Below, one piece after another: positions 25,598-34,437 of a DNA stretch of 64,000 nt. The notes under the pieces are model-generated. The model worked only from the letters and a program-made list of their open reading frames with translations, did no database searches and had not been told where the DNA came from. Source of the stretch: CAVTLG01 sp963735495 (lineage in GTDB: Bacteria > Chloroflexota > Ktedonobacteria > Ktedonobacterales > Ktedonobacteraceae); contig CAVTLG010000002.1 in the NCBI GenBank assembly GCA_963735495.1, positions 1,488,001 through 1,552,000 of the forward strand, in the 5' to 3' direction. The translations under genes were made by a program, and so were the position numbers. Numbering within the stretch: the stretch's first letter is position 1; each line of letters starts with the position of its first letter.

Positions 25598-27007
25598 ATG
25601 TTTGGAGCATTTACGCGCTTTCGTATTGAAGCGTTGCACGGCAGATATAATGTCGATATACCCATCGAAGATAACAAGCTTGTGCTGGTTGGTGAAAACG
25701 GTACGGGCAAAAGTACTGTAGCCAGTCTGATCTTTTTATTTCTGACACGGCAGTGGTCCCGTTTAGCCGCTTATGACTTTGAATCAATTACTGCAGTTAT
25801 AAACTCTGAGCAGATAGAGCTTACGAAAGATGAGATTGTTCAAGCCAAGAAGATTACCGAAAGCTCTTGGAACTCGTCAAATGCGCTATGGAGACGCTAC
25901 AATGAGACAATAAGGCTTCAGGAAGCTATTTTTCAAAGAGAACTGTTCGAAAGAGAATTAAGCGGAACTAGTGAAAATCTTCTCGAAGAGAATAGTGATC
26001 AAACAATAGTAGACAGCGCTTCCCCAATTTCATTGGAAAAGATCAATGAAAGTATACGGCTGATCAAGTCTCTGACTTCTGATAAGATACTTTATCTCCC
26101 TACCTATCGACGTATTGAGCAAGATTTAGCGGCAATTTTTCCCGGGCGGGAGTCGTCACCCGAGCAAAAAAGGGTATTAGAGCGATTGCAACGTCGCGCA
26201 CGTGACTCTGAATATATCGAGTTAGTAGAGTTTGGTATGCAAGATGTGAAGGAGACGATTACCCGTAAAATGGAGGAACTCGATAAGGGCTGGAGAGCTG
26301 ATCTCACCAAATTTACGAGTACTTATTTGCGCGATATTATTTCGGGCGCTTACCGATCTACTCATGCTTCTACTACAATTGGAGAGTTAGATGAAGCTAC
26401 CATTAACACAGTTTTTAGTCGTATTGATCAGTCAGTCCTACCAACATTGGAGCAACAGCGGCTAAAGGAGATTATTGATGAAATTAAAGAGGGCCATGAC
26501 TTTTCAGATGAAGATAGGGTAGCTATACATTATCTTACTCAATTGATTGAGCTTCACAAGAAGCAGCAAGAAAAAGAGAAAGATGTGCAGGATTTTGTTG
26601 CTGTGTGCAACAGATACCTATCAAGAAAAGAATTTGTCTACGATAACATTAATTTCTCCGTTTTAATACGCTTGAAAGACTTGCAGAGGCACGATGGAAG
26701 TACTTTGCTTGCTCTTCCTGAAAACTCTCATGACGAGCTTGAAATGAGCAAACTTTCTTCGGGAGAAAAACAAATCGTCTCGCTTTTCTCTCAAATATAT
26801 CTATCAGGCAGCGCAAATTATTTTGTCATTATTGATGAACCCGAACTTTCTCTTTCTGTACCATGGCAGAAGTGGTTTTTGCCTGACATCTTTCATACTG
26901 GTCGTTGTAGTGGACTGATTGCTGTGACTCATTCACCCTTTATCTTCGATAATGAACTGGATGAATATGCACGTTCACTTGAGAAATTTATGGAGCCTGT
27001 TGGATGA
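25598..27007 (+). CDS. ariA: AAA ATPase of a PARIS-like defence system (AriA-like)
   Basis: 469 residues. Walker A GENGTGKST (32-40), a long charged helical insert (about 60-360, with coiled-coil character), then an ABC-type signature KLSSGEKQI (about 385), Walker B YFVIIDEPELSLS (about 407) and a switch-His VTHSPFIF (about 442): the SMC/OLD-like AAA15/21 class. Its partner downstream is a DUF4435 protein, overlapping by 4 bases (ATGA). This is the gene order and size of AriA in PARIS, where the ATPase cage holds the effector until phage anti-restriction proteins appear. The gene is visibly A+T-rich next to its neighbours, suggesting transfer. AAAGGTGG stands ahead of the ATG. Confidence 0.8.
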   Translation: MFGAFTRFRIEALHGRYNVDIPIEDNKLVLVGENGTGKSTVASLIFLFLTRQWSRLAAYDFESITAVINSEQIELTKDEIVQAKKITESSWNSSNALWRRYNETIRLQEAIFQRELFERELSGTSENLLEENSDQTIVDSASPISLEKINESIRLIKSLTSDKILYLPTYRRIEQDLAAIFPGRESSPEQKRVLERLQRRARDSEYIELVEFGMQDVKETITRKMEELDKGWRADLTKFTSTYLRDIISGAYRSTHASTTIGELDEATINTVFSRIDQSVLPTLEQQRLKEIIDEIKEGHDFSDEDRVAIHYLTQLIELHKKQQEKEKDVQDFVAVCNRYLSRKEFVYDNINFSVLIRLKDLQRHDGSTLLALPENSHDELEMSKLSSGEKQIVSLFSQIYLSGSANYFVIIDEPELSLSVPWQKWFLPDIFHTGRCSGLIAVTHSPFIFDNELDEYARSLEKFMEPVG

Positions 27008-27981
27008 TAGAAGTTGAATATCTGAGGCATGAGCGCGAAAATCCTCACGCGGCTGTGCAACTTTTCCTCTTAAATGATGCAAAAGTGCCGTCAGGAGTTC
27101 ATGCGTTTGTTGAAGGTCATGACGACCTTTCTTTTTATACAAATTTTATTCGCATCTCTGTCGCTGATCCAGATCGTGTATACCCTTTGTATATGTGTGG
27201 TGATAAAGAGGGTGTTTACAAAGCTCATCACTTGATTATGAAAGCGTCTCCACGTGGAACTACATTATTTTTTGTAGATAAGGATCTTTCAGATATCCTG
27301 GGTGAGCAATGGGCACAGGCACCCAATATCTATGTGACCGATTATTACTCTATCGAGAACTATCTTGTTTCCGATGATATGTTGTCGCGCGTATGGACAG
27401 AGCTTTTCCATTTTACGCACATGGTAGTCCCTTTTAGCGAAATATATCGGCATAAATTCCAGGTAGCATTAGAGCAGTTCTATCAATTTATGCTGTATAT
27501 TACTGCGTGGGGTGTCTATTTGAGGCAAAAGGGCCAGCGTCCAAATATGAAAAATGTTCGTTTCACAAAGTTCTTCGTTTTTGCTGAAGATCTTACACTA
27601 GAAAAAAGTGTGGAGGCAAGGCGCATAGGTGACACAAAGCTTTTTGAAAGTGTATGTGGTGCTCCAGTAACCATCGATACCCAATCGGAGTTTGATGCTA
27701 TCATTGCGCACTTAACTCTTCTGCCTCCGAAGGTGTATGTCTATGGTAAGTTGGAGTTAGAGTTTTTCGTAGCATTTGTGAAGAAACTCGTAGAATATAT
27801 CCGGGGATACATCTCAGGCTCACAAATTAATGCAGGCCAGGAGCGTCAAGGGAGCGTTCTGGTACTGACGCAATTGAATGAACGTAATGCTGTGGAGGTG
27901 CTAGGTCCAAGAGTTTCGATGCCTGTATCTTTAAGGCAATTTCTGCAAGAGAACATACATAGCCAGGGCGCCTCAGCATGA
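27004..27981 (+). CDS. ariB: DUF4435 TOPRIM-like effector (AriB-like)
   Basis: 325 residues. Residues 33-44 read AFVEGHDDLSFY, the acidic start of a TOPRIM domain (Glu37); FFVDKDL (90-95) gives the DxD; DYYSIENYLV (about 113-122) is the characteristic DUF4435 motif. In PARIS this protein is released from the ATPase and cleaves host tRNA, stopping phage growth; that function is known for the family and inferred here. Start ATG overlaps the ATPase stop. The gene is A+T-rich like its partner. Alternative: another ATPase/TOPRIM pair related to OLD or Gabija, but those are usually fused or carry a helicase. Confidence 0.8.
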   Translation: MIEVEYLRHERENPHAAVQLFLLNDAKVPSGVHAFVEGHDDLSFYTNFIRISVADPDRVYPLYMCGDKEGVYKAHHLIMKASPRGTTLFFVDKDLSDILGEQWAQAPNIYVTDYYSIENYLVSDDMLSRVWTELFHFTHMVVPFSEIYRHKFQVALEQFYQFMLYITAWGVYLRQKGQRPNMKNVRFTKFFVFAEDLTLEKSVEARRIGDTKLFESVCGAPVTIDTQSEFDAIIAHLTLLPPKVYVYGKLELEFFVAFVKKLVEYIRGYISGSQINAGQERQGSVLVLTQLNERNAVEVLGPRVSMPVSLRQFLQENIHSQGASA

Positions 27982-28047
27982 TCAATGGGGGTATGCTGCA
28001 TATTTCTTTGGCGAACAGTAAGCGAAATAGTGCGCTGTGTTCATCCA

Positions 28048-28076
28048 TCGACACCCAACCGACAACGCGCTATAAT
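28048..28076 (+). promoter_or_regulatory. promoter of uvrC
   Basis: TCGACA (28048-28053), 17-base spacer, TATAAT (28071-28076) followed by GGGG, about 58 bases before the uvrC ATG. Confidence 0.7.
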
Positions 28077-28134
28077 GGGGATGCGTAAAAGATGATATAG
28101 AAGCTATCCTATTGTGCAAGGTTTTTGTTGATCG

Positions 28135-30201
28135 ATGAACGAAAAAATTCAATCCGTCCTGAACTCGCTCCCTCACCGGCCTGGTATCTATATCATGAAA
28201 GATACCGAAGGCACTATTCTCTATGTAGGGAAGGCGATTTCGCTGTATAATCGCGTGCGCTCCTACTTCCAGGAGTCGACCGACCTCAGTCCGAAGAATC
28301 GCAGTATGGTGGCGAAAGTGGCTGATATCGAGTTTCTCGTGGTCAACAACGAGGTCGAGGCACTGGTCCTGGAGAGTAATTATATCAAGCAGTATCGCCC
28401 CAAGTACAATGTGTTATTGCGCGACGATAAAAGCTATCCCTACATCAAGGTCGCGCTCACGGAGGACTTTCCACGCGTGTACCGCGTGCGTAGTTTTCAT
28501 CATGATGGCAATCGCTACTTCGGACCCTACACGAACTCTGGCGCAGTCGATGCCACTCTGGATGTCTTGAATAAGCTGTTTGCTTTTCGCACCTGTCGTT
28601 ATGACGCCAGCGTCTGGGCCGCGCCGCGTCATGGGGAGCCGCCAGCGGGTTGGAAGCAGAAGCTATTGCCGCGTCCCTGTACGCAATATTACATCCATCG
28701 CTGTGGTGCGCCCTGCGTGGCGAACGTCTCGCGTGAGGAATATGACGCGGTGATCAGGCAAGTCATCCTCTTTCTGGAAGGCAAACACGACGAGGTCATC
28801 AAAGAATTGCATGCCAGGATGGAGCGCGCCGCCGAGGAACTGAACTTTGAGGAGGCCGCGCGTATCCGTGACCGTATTCAGGCGGTCGAGCGCATTCTGG
28901 AGAAGCAGCGCATCATCAACACTGAGGGACAGGATGACCAGGATGTGGTGGCACTGGCAAGTGAGGGCGATGAAACGTGCGCTCAGGTGTTTTTCTTCCG
29001 TGCGGGCAAACTCGTTGGGCGCGAGTACTTTATCTTGCAGGGGACGCGCGAGAGTAGTCCGGGTGAGGTTATGGCGTCATTTTTGCAACAATTCTACGAA
29101 AGTTCACCTCATGTGCCTGCCGATATTGTTGTAGAAGTCGAGCCTGATGACCGTGCAGTCCTACAGAACTGGTTGCGGGAGAAGCGCAAGGGTATTGCCA
29201 GTGGTGGGAGCACGGTCGTAAACATCAATGTGCCGAAGCGTGGAGACAAGCTGCGCCTGGTGGAGATGGTCAAGCAGAATGCTCAGCAGGTCCTGGAGCA
29301 GCAGCGTATCAAGTGGTTGACTGATAGTCAGAAGACGCAGTTGGCATTGGAGGAACTTCAGGCGGCGCTGAACCTGGCGGCGCCGCCTTTGCGCATCGAA
29401 TGTTATGACATCTCCAATACGCAGGGCACGAACTCGGTGGGCGCGATGGTTGTTTTTGAGGGTGGTCGTCCCAAAAATAGTGAGTATCGTCGTTTCAAAA
29501 TCAAGCAGGTTGAGGGAACAAATGACTATGCCAGTCATCAGGAGGTATTGCGTCGGCGCTTTCGCCGCGCTGCCGGTGCGCTGGCGAGTGCTCCTGACGA
29601 GGATATCAGTGTTCCGTTAGGCGAGTCTGTCGAGGAAATTGTGCTGGATGGTCAGGCCGAGCCAGCGCAGGCAGTCGATAGTGTGCTGACGGACGCGGAT
29701 GCGGAAAAGATCGATGCGCCGCTGCAGCACGATTGGGCGTTGCCCAACCTTGTGATTATCGATGGCGGTAAAGGTCAGTTGAGCGCGGCGTTAGAGGTGA
29801 TGCAAGAGCTGCACCTGGACATTCCTACGATTGGGGTTGCCAAGGAGCATGGATCGCATACAAAGCTCGCTACAGCGGAGGAGATATACACGCCCGGGTC
29901 GCCCGAGCCGATCAGTCTGCCGCGTGACTCGCAGGGATTATATCTGTTACAACGCATTCGTGACGAAGCTCATCGTTTTAGCATCACGTATCATCGTAAA
30001 GTGCGTTCAGAGCGCACATTTAAATCCGTGTTAGACGAGATACCGGGTATCGGTCCCAGGCGCAAGCAAGCTTTAATGAAGAATTTTGGTTCGGTACGCG
30101 CGATCAGTGCCGCCAGCGTTGATGAGCTGGCTGCGCTTGACGGCATGACGCGAGATGCTGCAGAGAAAGTCAAAGAGTATATTGGTCGTCGAACGGAATA
30201 A
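28135..30201 (+). CDS. uvrC: excinuclease ABC subunit C
   Basis: 688 residues, longer than the usual 600-620. GIY-YIG nuclease at about 12-95 (HRPGIYIMKDTEGTILYVGK), a Cys-containing part (about 170-205), UVR helix pair (about 222-257, LNFEEAARIRDRIQAVERIL), the RNase H-like nuclease (ECYDISNTQGTNSVGAMVVF, LVIIDGGKGQLSAA) and two C-terminal helix-hairpin-helix units (EIPGIGPRRKQALMKNFGSV). It cuts on both sides of UvrB-bound lesions. An extra loop of about 50 residues between the SHQEVLRRR strand and the LPNLVIIDGGKG motif accounts for the length. It lies immediately downstream of the PARIS-like cassette but has its own promoter. Confidence 0.96.
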   Translation: MNEKIQSVLNSLPHRPGIYIMKDTEGTILYVGKAISLYNRVRSYFQESTDLSPKNRSMVAKVADIEFLVVNNEVEALVLESNYIKQYRPKYNVLLRDDKSYPYIKVALTEDFPRVYRVRSFHHDGNRYFGPYTNSGAVDATLDVLNKLFAFRTCRYDASVWAAPRHGEPPAGWKQKLLPRPCTQYYIHRCGAPCVANVSREEYDAVIRQVILFLEGKHDEVIKELHARMERAAEELNFEEAARIRDRIQAVERILEKQRIINTEGQDDQDVVALASEGDETCAQVFFFRAGKLVGREYFILQGTRESSPGEVMASFLQQFYESSPHVPADIVVEVEPDDRAVLQNWLREKRKGIASGGSTVVNINVPKRGDKLRLVEMVKQNAQQVLEQQRIKWLTDSQKTQLALEELQAALNLAAPPLRIECYDISNTQGTNSVGAMVVFEGGRPKNSEYRRFKIKQVEGTNDYASHQEVLRRRFRRAAGALASAPDEDISVPLGESVEEIVLDGQAEPAQAVDSVLTDADAEKIDAPLQHDWALPNLVIIDGGKGQLSAALEVMQELHLDIPTIGVAKEHGSHTKLATAEEIYTPGSPEPISLPRDSQGLYLLQRIRDEAHRFSITYHRKVRSERTFKSVLDEIPGIGPRRKQALMKNFGSVRAISAASVDELAALDGMTRDAAEKVKEYIGRRTE

Positions 30202-30291
30202 CACTTGTCCAATCTGGTGTTATCTCTAACAGAGTGCTAGCAGTCTTCTCTCATAATTGACAGCACAGCAAATTCACGCTACTATTTAGTT

Positions 30292-30411
30292 GCAGTATCC
30301 TCATACGGATCAATGGAAAGGAGAAAATCTGCTGCCGCCTCCCACGCCTTCCAACGAAAGGCATTTTACGCGCCGATGCTGAAGATGTCAAGTGGTTTTG
30401 CGTTAGGAGAA
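30292..30411. repeat. 120-bp dispersed repeat, copy 2
   Basis: Begins with the same 20 bases as the copy at 24606 (GCAGTATCCTCATACGGATC), followed by GGAAAGG, TCTGCTGCC, CTCCCACGC and GTCAAGTGGTTTTGC. The two copies are in direct orientation and bracket the ATPase/DUF4435 genes and uvrC. Confidence 0.8.
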
Positions 30412-30479
30412 GCCCGCGTAGGGCTGTCCTCTGCGGCGGCCAGACTCCTGGTTGCTGAATAGTTATATATAGCATGAAA

Positions 30480-30498
30480 TGTGCGGCAATGCCGCACA
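30480..30498. promoter_or_regulatory. perfect hairpin upstream of the zinc-ribbon gene
   Basis: TGTGCGGC, loop AAT, GCCGCACA; 35 bases before the ATG, without a T-tract. Possible operator or leader hairpin. Confidence 0.5.
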
Positions 30499-30533
30499 TA
30501 GATCACAATATTAATCTAAGAGGTGATTGGTAT

Positions 30534-30881
30534 ATGCCAACGTACGAGTATCTTTGTCAGACCTGTAGCCACCGCTTCGAGACGTGGCAGAAAATGACCG
30601 ATGAACCTTTGTCCATTTGTCCTGAGTGTGGGGGGCACATCCGTCGGGTATTTTATCCAGCTGGTGTTGTGTTTAAAGGCTCTGGTTTCTATTCAACTGA
30701 TTATAATAATCATAAAAGTGCAGCCACCAGCGACAATGGTGAGGCCAAAAAGGCTGAGGGCGCTACTGATAATAAAGCCACAGGTGAAAATAAGGCTAGC
30801 GAGAGCAAGTCTTCTGAAAATGGATCGAGCAATCACGCGTCGACGGGCGAGAGCACATCTTCGACGACTACAACGAAGTAG
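30534..30881 (+). CDS. FmdB-type zinc-ribbon protein
   Basis: 115 residues. The first 42 are the FmdB zinc ribbon: MPTYEYLCQTCSHRFETWQK and ICPECGGHIRRVFYPAGVVF, with the two Cys-x2-Cys pairs. GSGFYSTDY follows, as in the family. The tail (60-115) is Ser/Thr/Lys-rich, low complexity and likely disordered. RBS AAGAGGTG, 8 bases upstream, fixes this ATG. The biochemical role of FmdB proteins is not established beyond a suggested regulator function. Confidence 0.85.
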   Translation: MPTYEYLCQTCSHRFETWQKMTDEPLSICPECGGHIRRVFYPAGVVFKGSGFYSTDYNNHKSAATSDNGEAKKAEGATDNKATGENKASESKSSENGSSNHASTGESTSSTTTTK

Positions 30882-30896
30882 AGAAACAGAGGCTAT

Positions 30897-31109
30897 ATGG
30901 ATGAGTCAATGCTAGCGGCCATGCAGCGGCAGCAGATTGAAATAGCTGTTGGAGAACTTTTGCTGGCGTCTGATTATTATATGCGCACATCGACGATTGA
31001 GCGTATCCGTCACCTGATTGCGCATGCTGATCACTCCTTAGATATAAGCCGCTTCAGCGAGATGGCGCGCGAGGAGTTGCAGGAGCTGAATCTGTTGCCG
31101 GATCGCTAG
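30897..31109 (+). CDS. 70-residue protein of unknown function
   Basis: A helical, charged protein (AMQRQQIEIAVGELLLASDY, IERIRHLIAHADHSLDISRF). No cysteines, membrane segment or known motif. It follows the zinc-ribbon gene by 15 bases in the same direction and probably shares its transcript. The ribosome site (AGAGG) is weak but present. Confidence 0.55.
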   Translation: MDESMLAAMQRQQIEIAVGELLLASDYYMRTSTIERIRHLIAHADHSLDISRFSEMAREELQELNLLPDR

Positions 31110-31657
31110 CATTGTTTCAGTAAATGCCCAAAACCTTCTCTCATTTCGACTTGTATTTATCTGATACACAAGCTACTATTAACACGAAAGATGGAAGTTA
31201 CGATTAAGTACTTTTCATCTCTAAATGTCATACAAAATGGACGGCGATTTTCTTTGCAGAAAGGAAGCAACTAAAACCGTCGTTTTTTTCTGCGTTTTCA
31301 CCAGGCTTTCAAGAGCGAAATAAGGAAGTTATATGTCACCTTTCATGAGTTTTGAACGATTTTCTGAGTTGAGAAAGAAGAATCCCCCTTTCGTGGTGCA
31401 AATTGCTGCGCATGATGGCAAATTTCACGACCCTCTCTATCACTACTTCAAGGAAGAAGGTTGGCGTGGATTGTTAGTAGAGCGGTGCTATACATAATGA
31501 TGTATGGTGATACACGTTTATCTGGACTGGTTTTTGCAGACAAGCGCTGTAACAGCGGATAGACTCACCCAATACTCCTATAGCGTAACCTTTTTCCGTT
31601 CTGTGTTCATCAATTTCAGTGTATACTTATTGCATAATCCGTAATCATGGGCGGGTT
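31110..31657. other. intergenic region with methyltransferase remnant
   Basis: No complete gene; holds the FkbM fragment at 31333-31497 and A+T-rich stretches. No clear promoter for the histidine kinase was found. Confidence 0.5.
31333..31497 (+). pseudogene. N-terminal remnant of an FkbM-family methyltransferase
   Basis: A 54-residue reading frame, ATG preceded by AAGGAA. The pieces FVVQIAAHDGKFHDPLYHYF and EEGWRGLLVER match the AdoMet-binding start of FkbM methyltransferases (QIGANDG..DP...WKGLLVEP). The frame then stops (TAA) and the remaining 150 or so residues of the domain are absent in any frame. A decayed gene. Confidence 0.7.
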
Positions 31658-32518
31658 ATGCCGGGTGTAGAGGAGATGATAGAGGTTATGCAGGTGCAAC
31701 ACGAGCAATCTCAAGAAAAAGTTATTCAGGCATTACAGCATCAGGTAGATGAACTTACGGCTGCTAACCTGCTATTGCAAGATCAACTCGTGCGCAAAGA
31801 GCAGTTTACGGCGATGATTGCACATGAATTACGCGGTCCGCTTTCCCCCATTATCAACTATGCGCAATTGTTAGCGCGCCAGGCTCGTTCGTTGAAGGAT
31901 GCCCCGGAGGCTGTACGACAAAAGAGCCGCGAGCAGGAGACACTACAACGCAGCACGAATATTATTATCAGCCAGGCGCGTCGCTTGAGCCGTCTGGTAA
32001 ACGACTTGTTGGATGCTTCGCGTCTCTCTTCAGGTCAATTTACCCTTTTGCGCGAACAGTGTGATCTTGCGGTGTTAGCGCAAGAGCTGGTAGAGCAGTT
32101 GCGACCGGTTGCACCCTATCACCGGCTCGTTGTAGAAGTGTCCGCTACGCCTGTGAGTGGGAACTGGGATAGCGGACGTTTGCAGCAAGTTCTGGGCAAT
32201 CTGCTTGACAACGCGATCAAATACTCTGACGAGCACACAACAATTACGGTGAGCGTGGGCTGTTGCGCGGATATGGCCCGTGTGAGCGTGCATAATGAAG
32301 GCCCAGGTATTCCTTCGGCGAACATCGACCGGCTCTTTCACCCCTATGCGCGTCTCCCTGAGTCTAGTGGCAGAGAGGGTTCGGGACTGGGTCTCTATAT
32401 CGCCAGATCGATCATCGAGGCTCACGGTGGCACTTTATGCCTTGAAGCGCATGGAGAAGGTAGTTCGCGTGCAGAGTCTAAGGGCACGACGTTCACTTTT
32501 GAACTACCCCTCCATTGA
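31658..32518 (+). CDS. orphan sensor histidine kinase
   Basis: 286 residues from the chosen ATG; GTG at 31619 and ATGs at 31676 and 31688 are alternatives, as no ribosome site decides. A coiled-coil (EQSQEKVIQALQHQVDELTA) leads into HisKA (FTAMIAHELRGPLSPIINYA, phospho-His), then the ATPase domain with N-box (QVLGNLLDNAIKYS), G1 (VHNEGPGIP) and G2 (GSGLGLYIARSIIEAHGG). There is no membrane segment or sensor domain, so it is a soluble kinase that would need a partner for input. No response regulator lies beside it. Confidence 0.88.
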   Translation: MPGVEEMIEVMQVQHEQSQEKVIQALQHQVDELTAANLLLQDQLVRKEQFTAMIAHELRGPLSPIINYAQLLARQARSLKDAPEAVRQKSREQETLQRSTNIIISQARRLSRLVNDLLDASRLSSGQFTLLREQCDLAVLAQELVEQLRPVAPYHRLVVEVSATPVSGNWDSGRLQQVLGNLLDNAIKYSDEHTTITVSVGCCADMARVSVHNEGPGIPSANIDRLFHPYARLPESSGREGSGLGLYIARSIIEAHGGTLCLEAHGEGSSRAESKGTTFTFELPLH

Positions 32519-32617
32519 GCAAGGCTATCGTGAGTTTCAATCTCCTCAAGCGGGTCGTGAAAGAATGTGGGTTTCTGCTATCCCTTTATTATTAGGAAGA
32601 ACGTATTGCAGGAAACC

Positions 32618-33580
32618 CTAAGAGGTCAAGTGAAGGTGCATCAGGTCATCGACCGAGCGTACAATAATATCAGCGCCGCGTTGCTGATAGACATCATCCT
32701 CATCTTCTCCAATGAGCATGGCGGCGAGTATGTCTGGTTCTTCAGGTGATTGCTCGGCGCGGTAACGGCGTACCAGGTCAAAGTCATCGGCGGTATCGCC
32801 AATATAGAGGCCGCCCCGTGTGCCCACGGCAGTGATCGCTGCGCGCAGGGCCTGTGGATCAGGTTTGGCATACATGTCTGCGGGCACGACAACGTCCCAC
32901 CAGCTCTCGCCACTATAGGTCTGCATGCGTTCCAGCGCATCGCTCACTTCCGGTCCTACGCGACCGGTAATCATGCCAAGGTGAGTAATACCAGTTGCGC
33001 GCAAGCGTGTCATGCAATCGGGTGCGTAAAGCATCTCTTCATTATGGACGAGGCCCTGCTCGTGTGGCAGATAACGCGGCTCATGGCCGAAATATTTTCT
33101 GATATTATCCGCGCCCCAGTAGTATTCGTGATAGAGATCGCCGATGACCTGGTAATCGGCTCGTGCGCTGGCTGGAATCGCCTCGTCGACCCAGGCGCGA
33201 CCGCCATGTCCGGCAAGATGAGCCTCGCGTGCAAGTGCAGCCCATGCCTGGACGCTGCGTGTGGCAAGAGCTGTCCCCTGCCATTCGCGTAGGCGGGCTG
33301 TAGCAAATGAGGCCAGTAGATAACACATATCCCAATCATTATTGTAGCCGCCAGCTTGTTTGAAAGCGTTGACATCTTCCAATGTAATCAATGCTTTACC
33401 TGTCGCGCGACCCCAGTCGAGACCGTGCTGTGTGCTGACGATATATTCCGCGACCGCGATATCTGTCGCGCGAAAAGAGTTGGCTGTTTTGATCAGGACG
33501 CCATCGACATCAAAGAAAAGCGTGTCGAAGGGGCGAGGTAGGCGCAAATCGGGTCGTATCCAGATCGTCGAAGCCTGCAT
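32618..33580 (-). CDS. HAD-superfamily hydrolase
   Basis: 320 residues. Motif I FFDVDGVLIKTA with the nucleophile Asp, motif II/III TGRVGPEVSDAL and KPDPQAL, motif IV GDTADDFDLVRRY. An inserted helical cap (about 45-190) with YYWGADNIRKYFGHEPRYLP is larger than in phosphoglycolate phosphatases. Likely a small-molecule phosphatase; substrate unknown. The start context is weak. Confidence 0.82.
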   Translation of the reverse strand: MQASTIWIRPDLRLPRPFDTLFFDVDGVLIKTANSFRATDIAVAEYIVSTQHGLDWGRATGKALITLEDVNAFKQAGGYNNDWDMCYLLASFATARLREWQGTALATRSVQAWAALAREAHLAGHGGRAWVDEAIPASARADYQVIGDLYHEYYWGADNIRKYFGHEPRYLPHEQGLVHNEEMLYAPDCMTRLRATGITHLGMITGRVGPEVSDALERMQTYSGESWWDVVVPADMYAKPDPQALRAAITAVGTRGGLYIGDTADDFDLVRRYRAEQSPEEPDILAAMLIGEDEDDVYQQRGADIIVRSVDDLMHLHLTS

Positions 33581-33649
33581 AAAAAGAGTTGCCTTTCTAC
33601 TAATAATAGCCGTTTCTGACTATGGTTTTATGGCTCTCTATCTTGCGGG

Positions 33650-33720
33650 GGAAACGGGGTAGGGCGTGTCTTGGCGACCGCCCTGGGCGCACGCGAGGTT
33701 GACGCCCCTACCCCGTTTCC
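33650..33720. repeat. GGGTAGGGGC palindromic repeat, copy B
   Basis: GGAAACGGGGTAGGG (33650-33664) pairs with CCCTACCCCGTTTCC (33706-33720). The middle (GCGACCGCCCTGGGCGCACG) matches copies A (reverse) and C. Between two minus-strand genes. Confidence 0.85.
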
Positions 33721-33752
33721 AATGTTTTCCCTGCAAGGATGGAGACCCGTTT

Positions 33753-34313
33753 TTATGTGATTACAATCTCCACATCCGGGTGTTGGGTATCCAGTATGTG
33801 GATAGCACTCCAGTCTTCATGCGGTATATCCTGGAGTGCTCGTTGGATGAGTTTCATATGATAAGTGATCACCTCTGGGCCAACGGTGCGTCCTCGTGTT
33901 TGCTTGCGGTCGTAGGCGAGGCACGTTTCCAGGGGCATATTGAAGACAATCAGACATGTATAATAAGAATGACTTTGCGCTAACGCGCGCAGCTTTTGTC
34001 GCGCGTCCGCATACAGGGCAGTACTGTCGGCGATGGTCAGGCGTTGCTGGAACATGCGTTTCTGTATGATATAGTGGAAAAGATCAAACGTATCGCGGTT
34101 CACATGCTGGTTCGTTTCGTCATCGCAGACCAATGCGCGGCAGTAGTCAGAAGATACGATAGTTGTATTTCTGTAGCCCTGCTGCTGGTGTTGTGCAATA
34201 AAGCGCCGGGCGAAAGTACTTTTGCCTGCGCCAGCGGGACCGCAAAGGACAATCAGGGATCTTTGGGGCAACGTGATAGTCGGTCGTTTTTCACGTGCTG
34301 CTGCTCTCTCCAT
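33753..34313 (-). CDS. P-loop kinase of the polynucleotide kinase / zeta-toxin fold
   Basis: 186 residues. Walker A LCGPAGAGKSTFARRF near residue 22; SSDYCRALVCDDETNQ with the substrate-side Asp; TIADSTALYADARQKLRALA and FNMPLETCLAYDRKQTRGRT with the lid arginines. This AAA_33 group includes the 5'-kinase domain of Pnkp and many small-molecule kinases, so the substrate remains open. No antitoxin-like gene is adjacent, which argues against a toxin. Start ATG adjoins the predicted promoter of alaS on the opposite strand. Confidence 0.78.
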   Translation of the reverse strand: MERAAAREKRPTITLPQRSLIVLCGPAGAGKSTFARRFIAQHQQQGYRNTTIVSSDYCRALVCDDETNQHVNRDTFDLFHYIIQKRMFQQRLTIADSTALYADARQKLRALAQSHSYYTCLIVFNMPLETCLAYDRKQTRGRTVGPEVITYHMKLIQRALQDIPHEDWSAIHILDTQHPDVEIVIT

Positions 34314-34341
34314 TGCAGTACGTTCCCCCCTTTGATATAAT
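34313..34341 (+). promoter_or_regulatory. possible alaS promoter
   Basis: TTGCAG (34313-34318), 17-base spacer, TATAAT (34336-34341). The -35 is a weak match. The site overlaps the start of the divergent kinase gene and gives a leader of about 150 bases. Confidence 0.5.
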
Positions 34342-34437
34342 GCGCATGCATGTATGCGCCCTGGTAGTGAAAATGGGTGTCATAGTACTAAATGAAAAAG
34401 TTTCAGATATACTAAAGGTTATATTACAACAATCAGT

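Larger units (their letters stand above)
30202..30533. other. intergenic region with repeat copy 2
   Basis: Holds the second copy of the 120-bp repeat and a short hairpin; no gene supported. Confidence 0.6.

Noticed and set aside
33753..34313. Zeta toxin of a toxin-antitoxin pair
   Set aside because: P-loop kinase fold fits, but no small antitoxin gene lies beside it and the AAA_33 group is broad.
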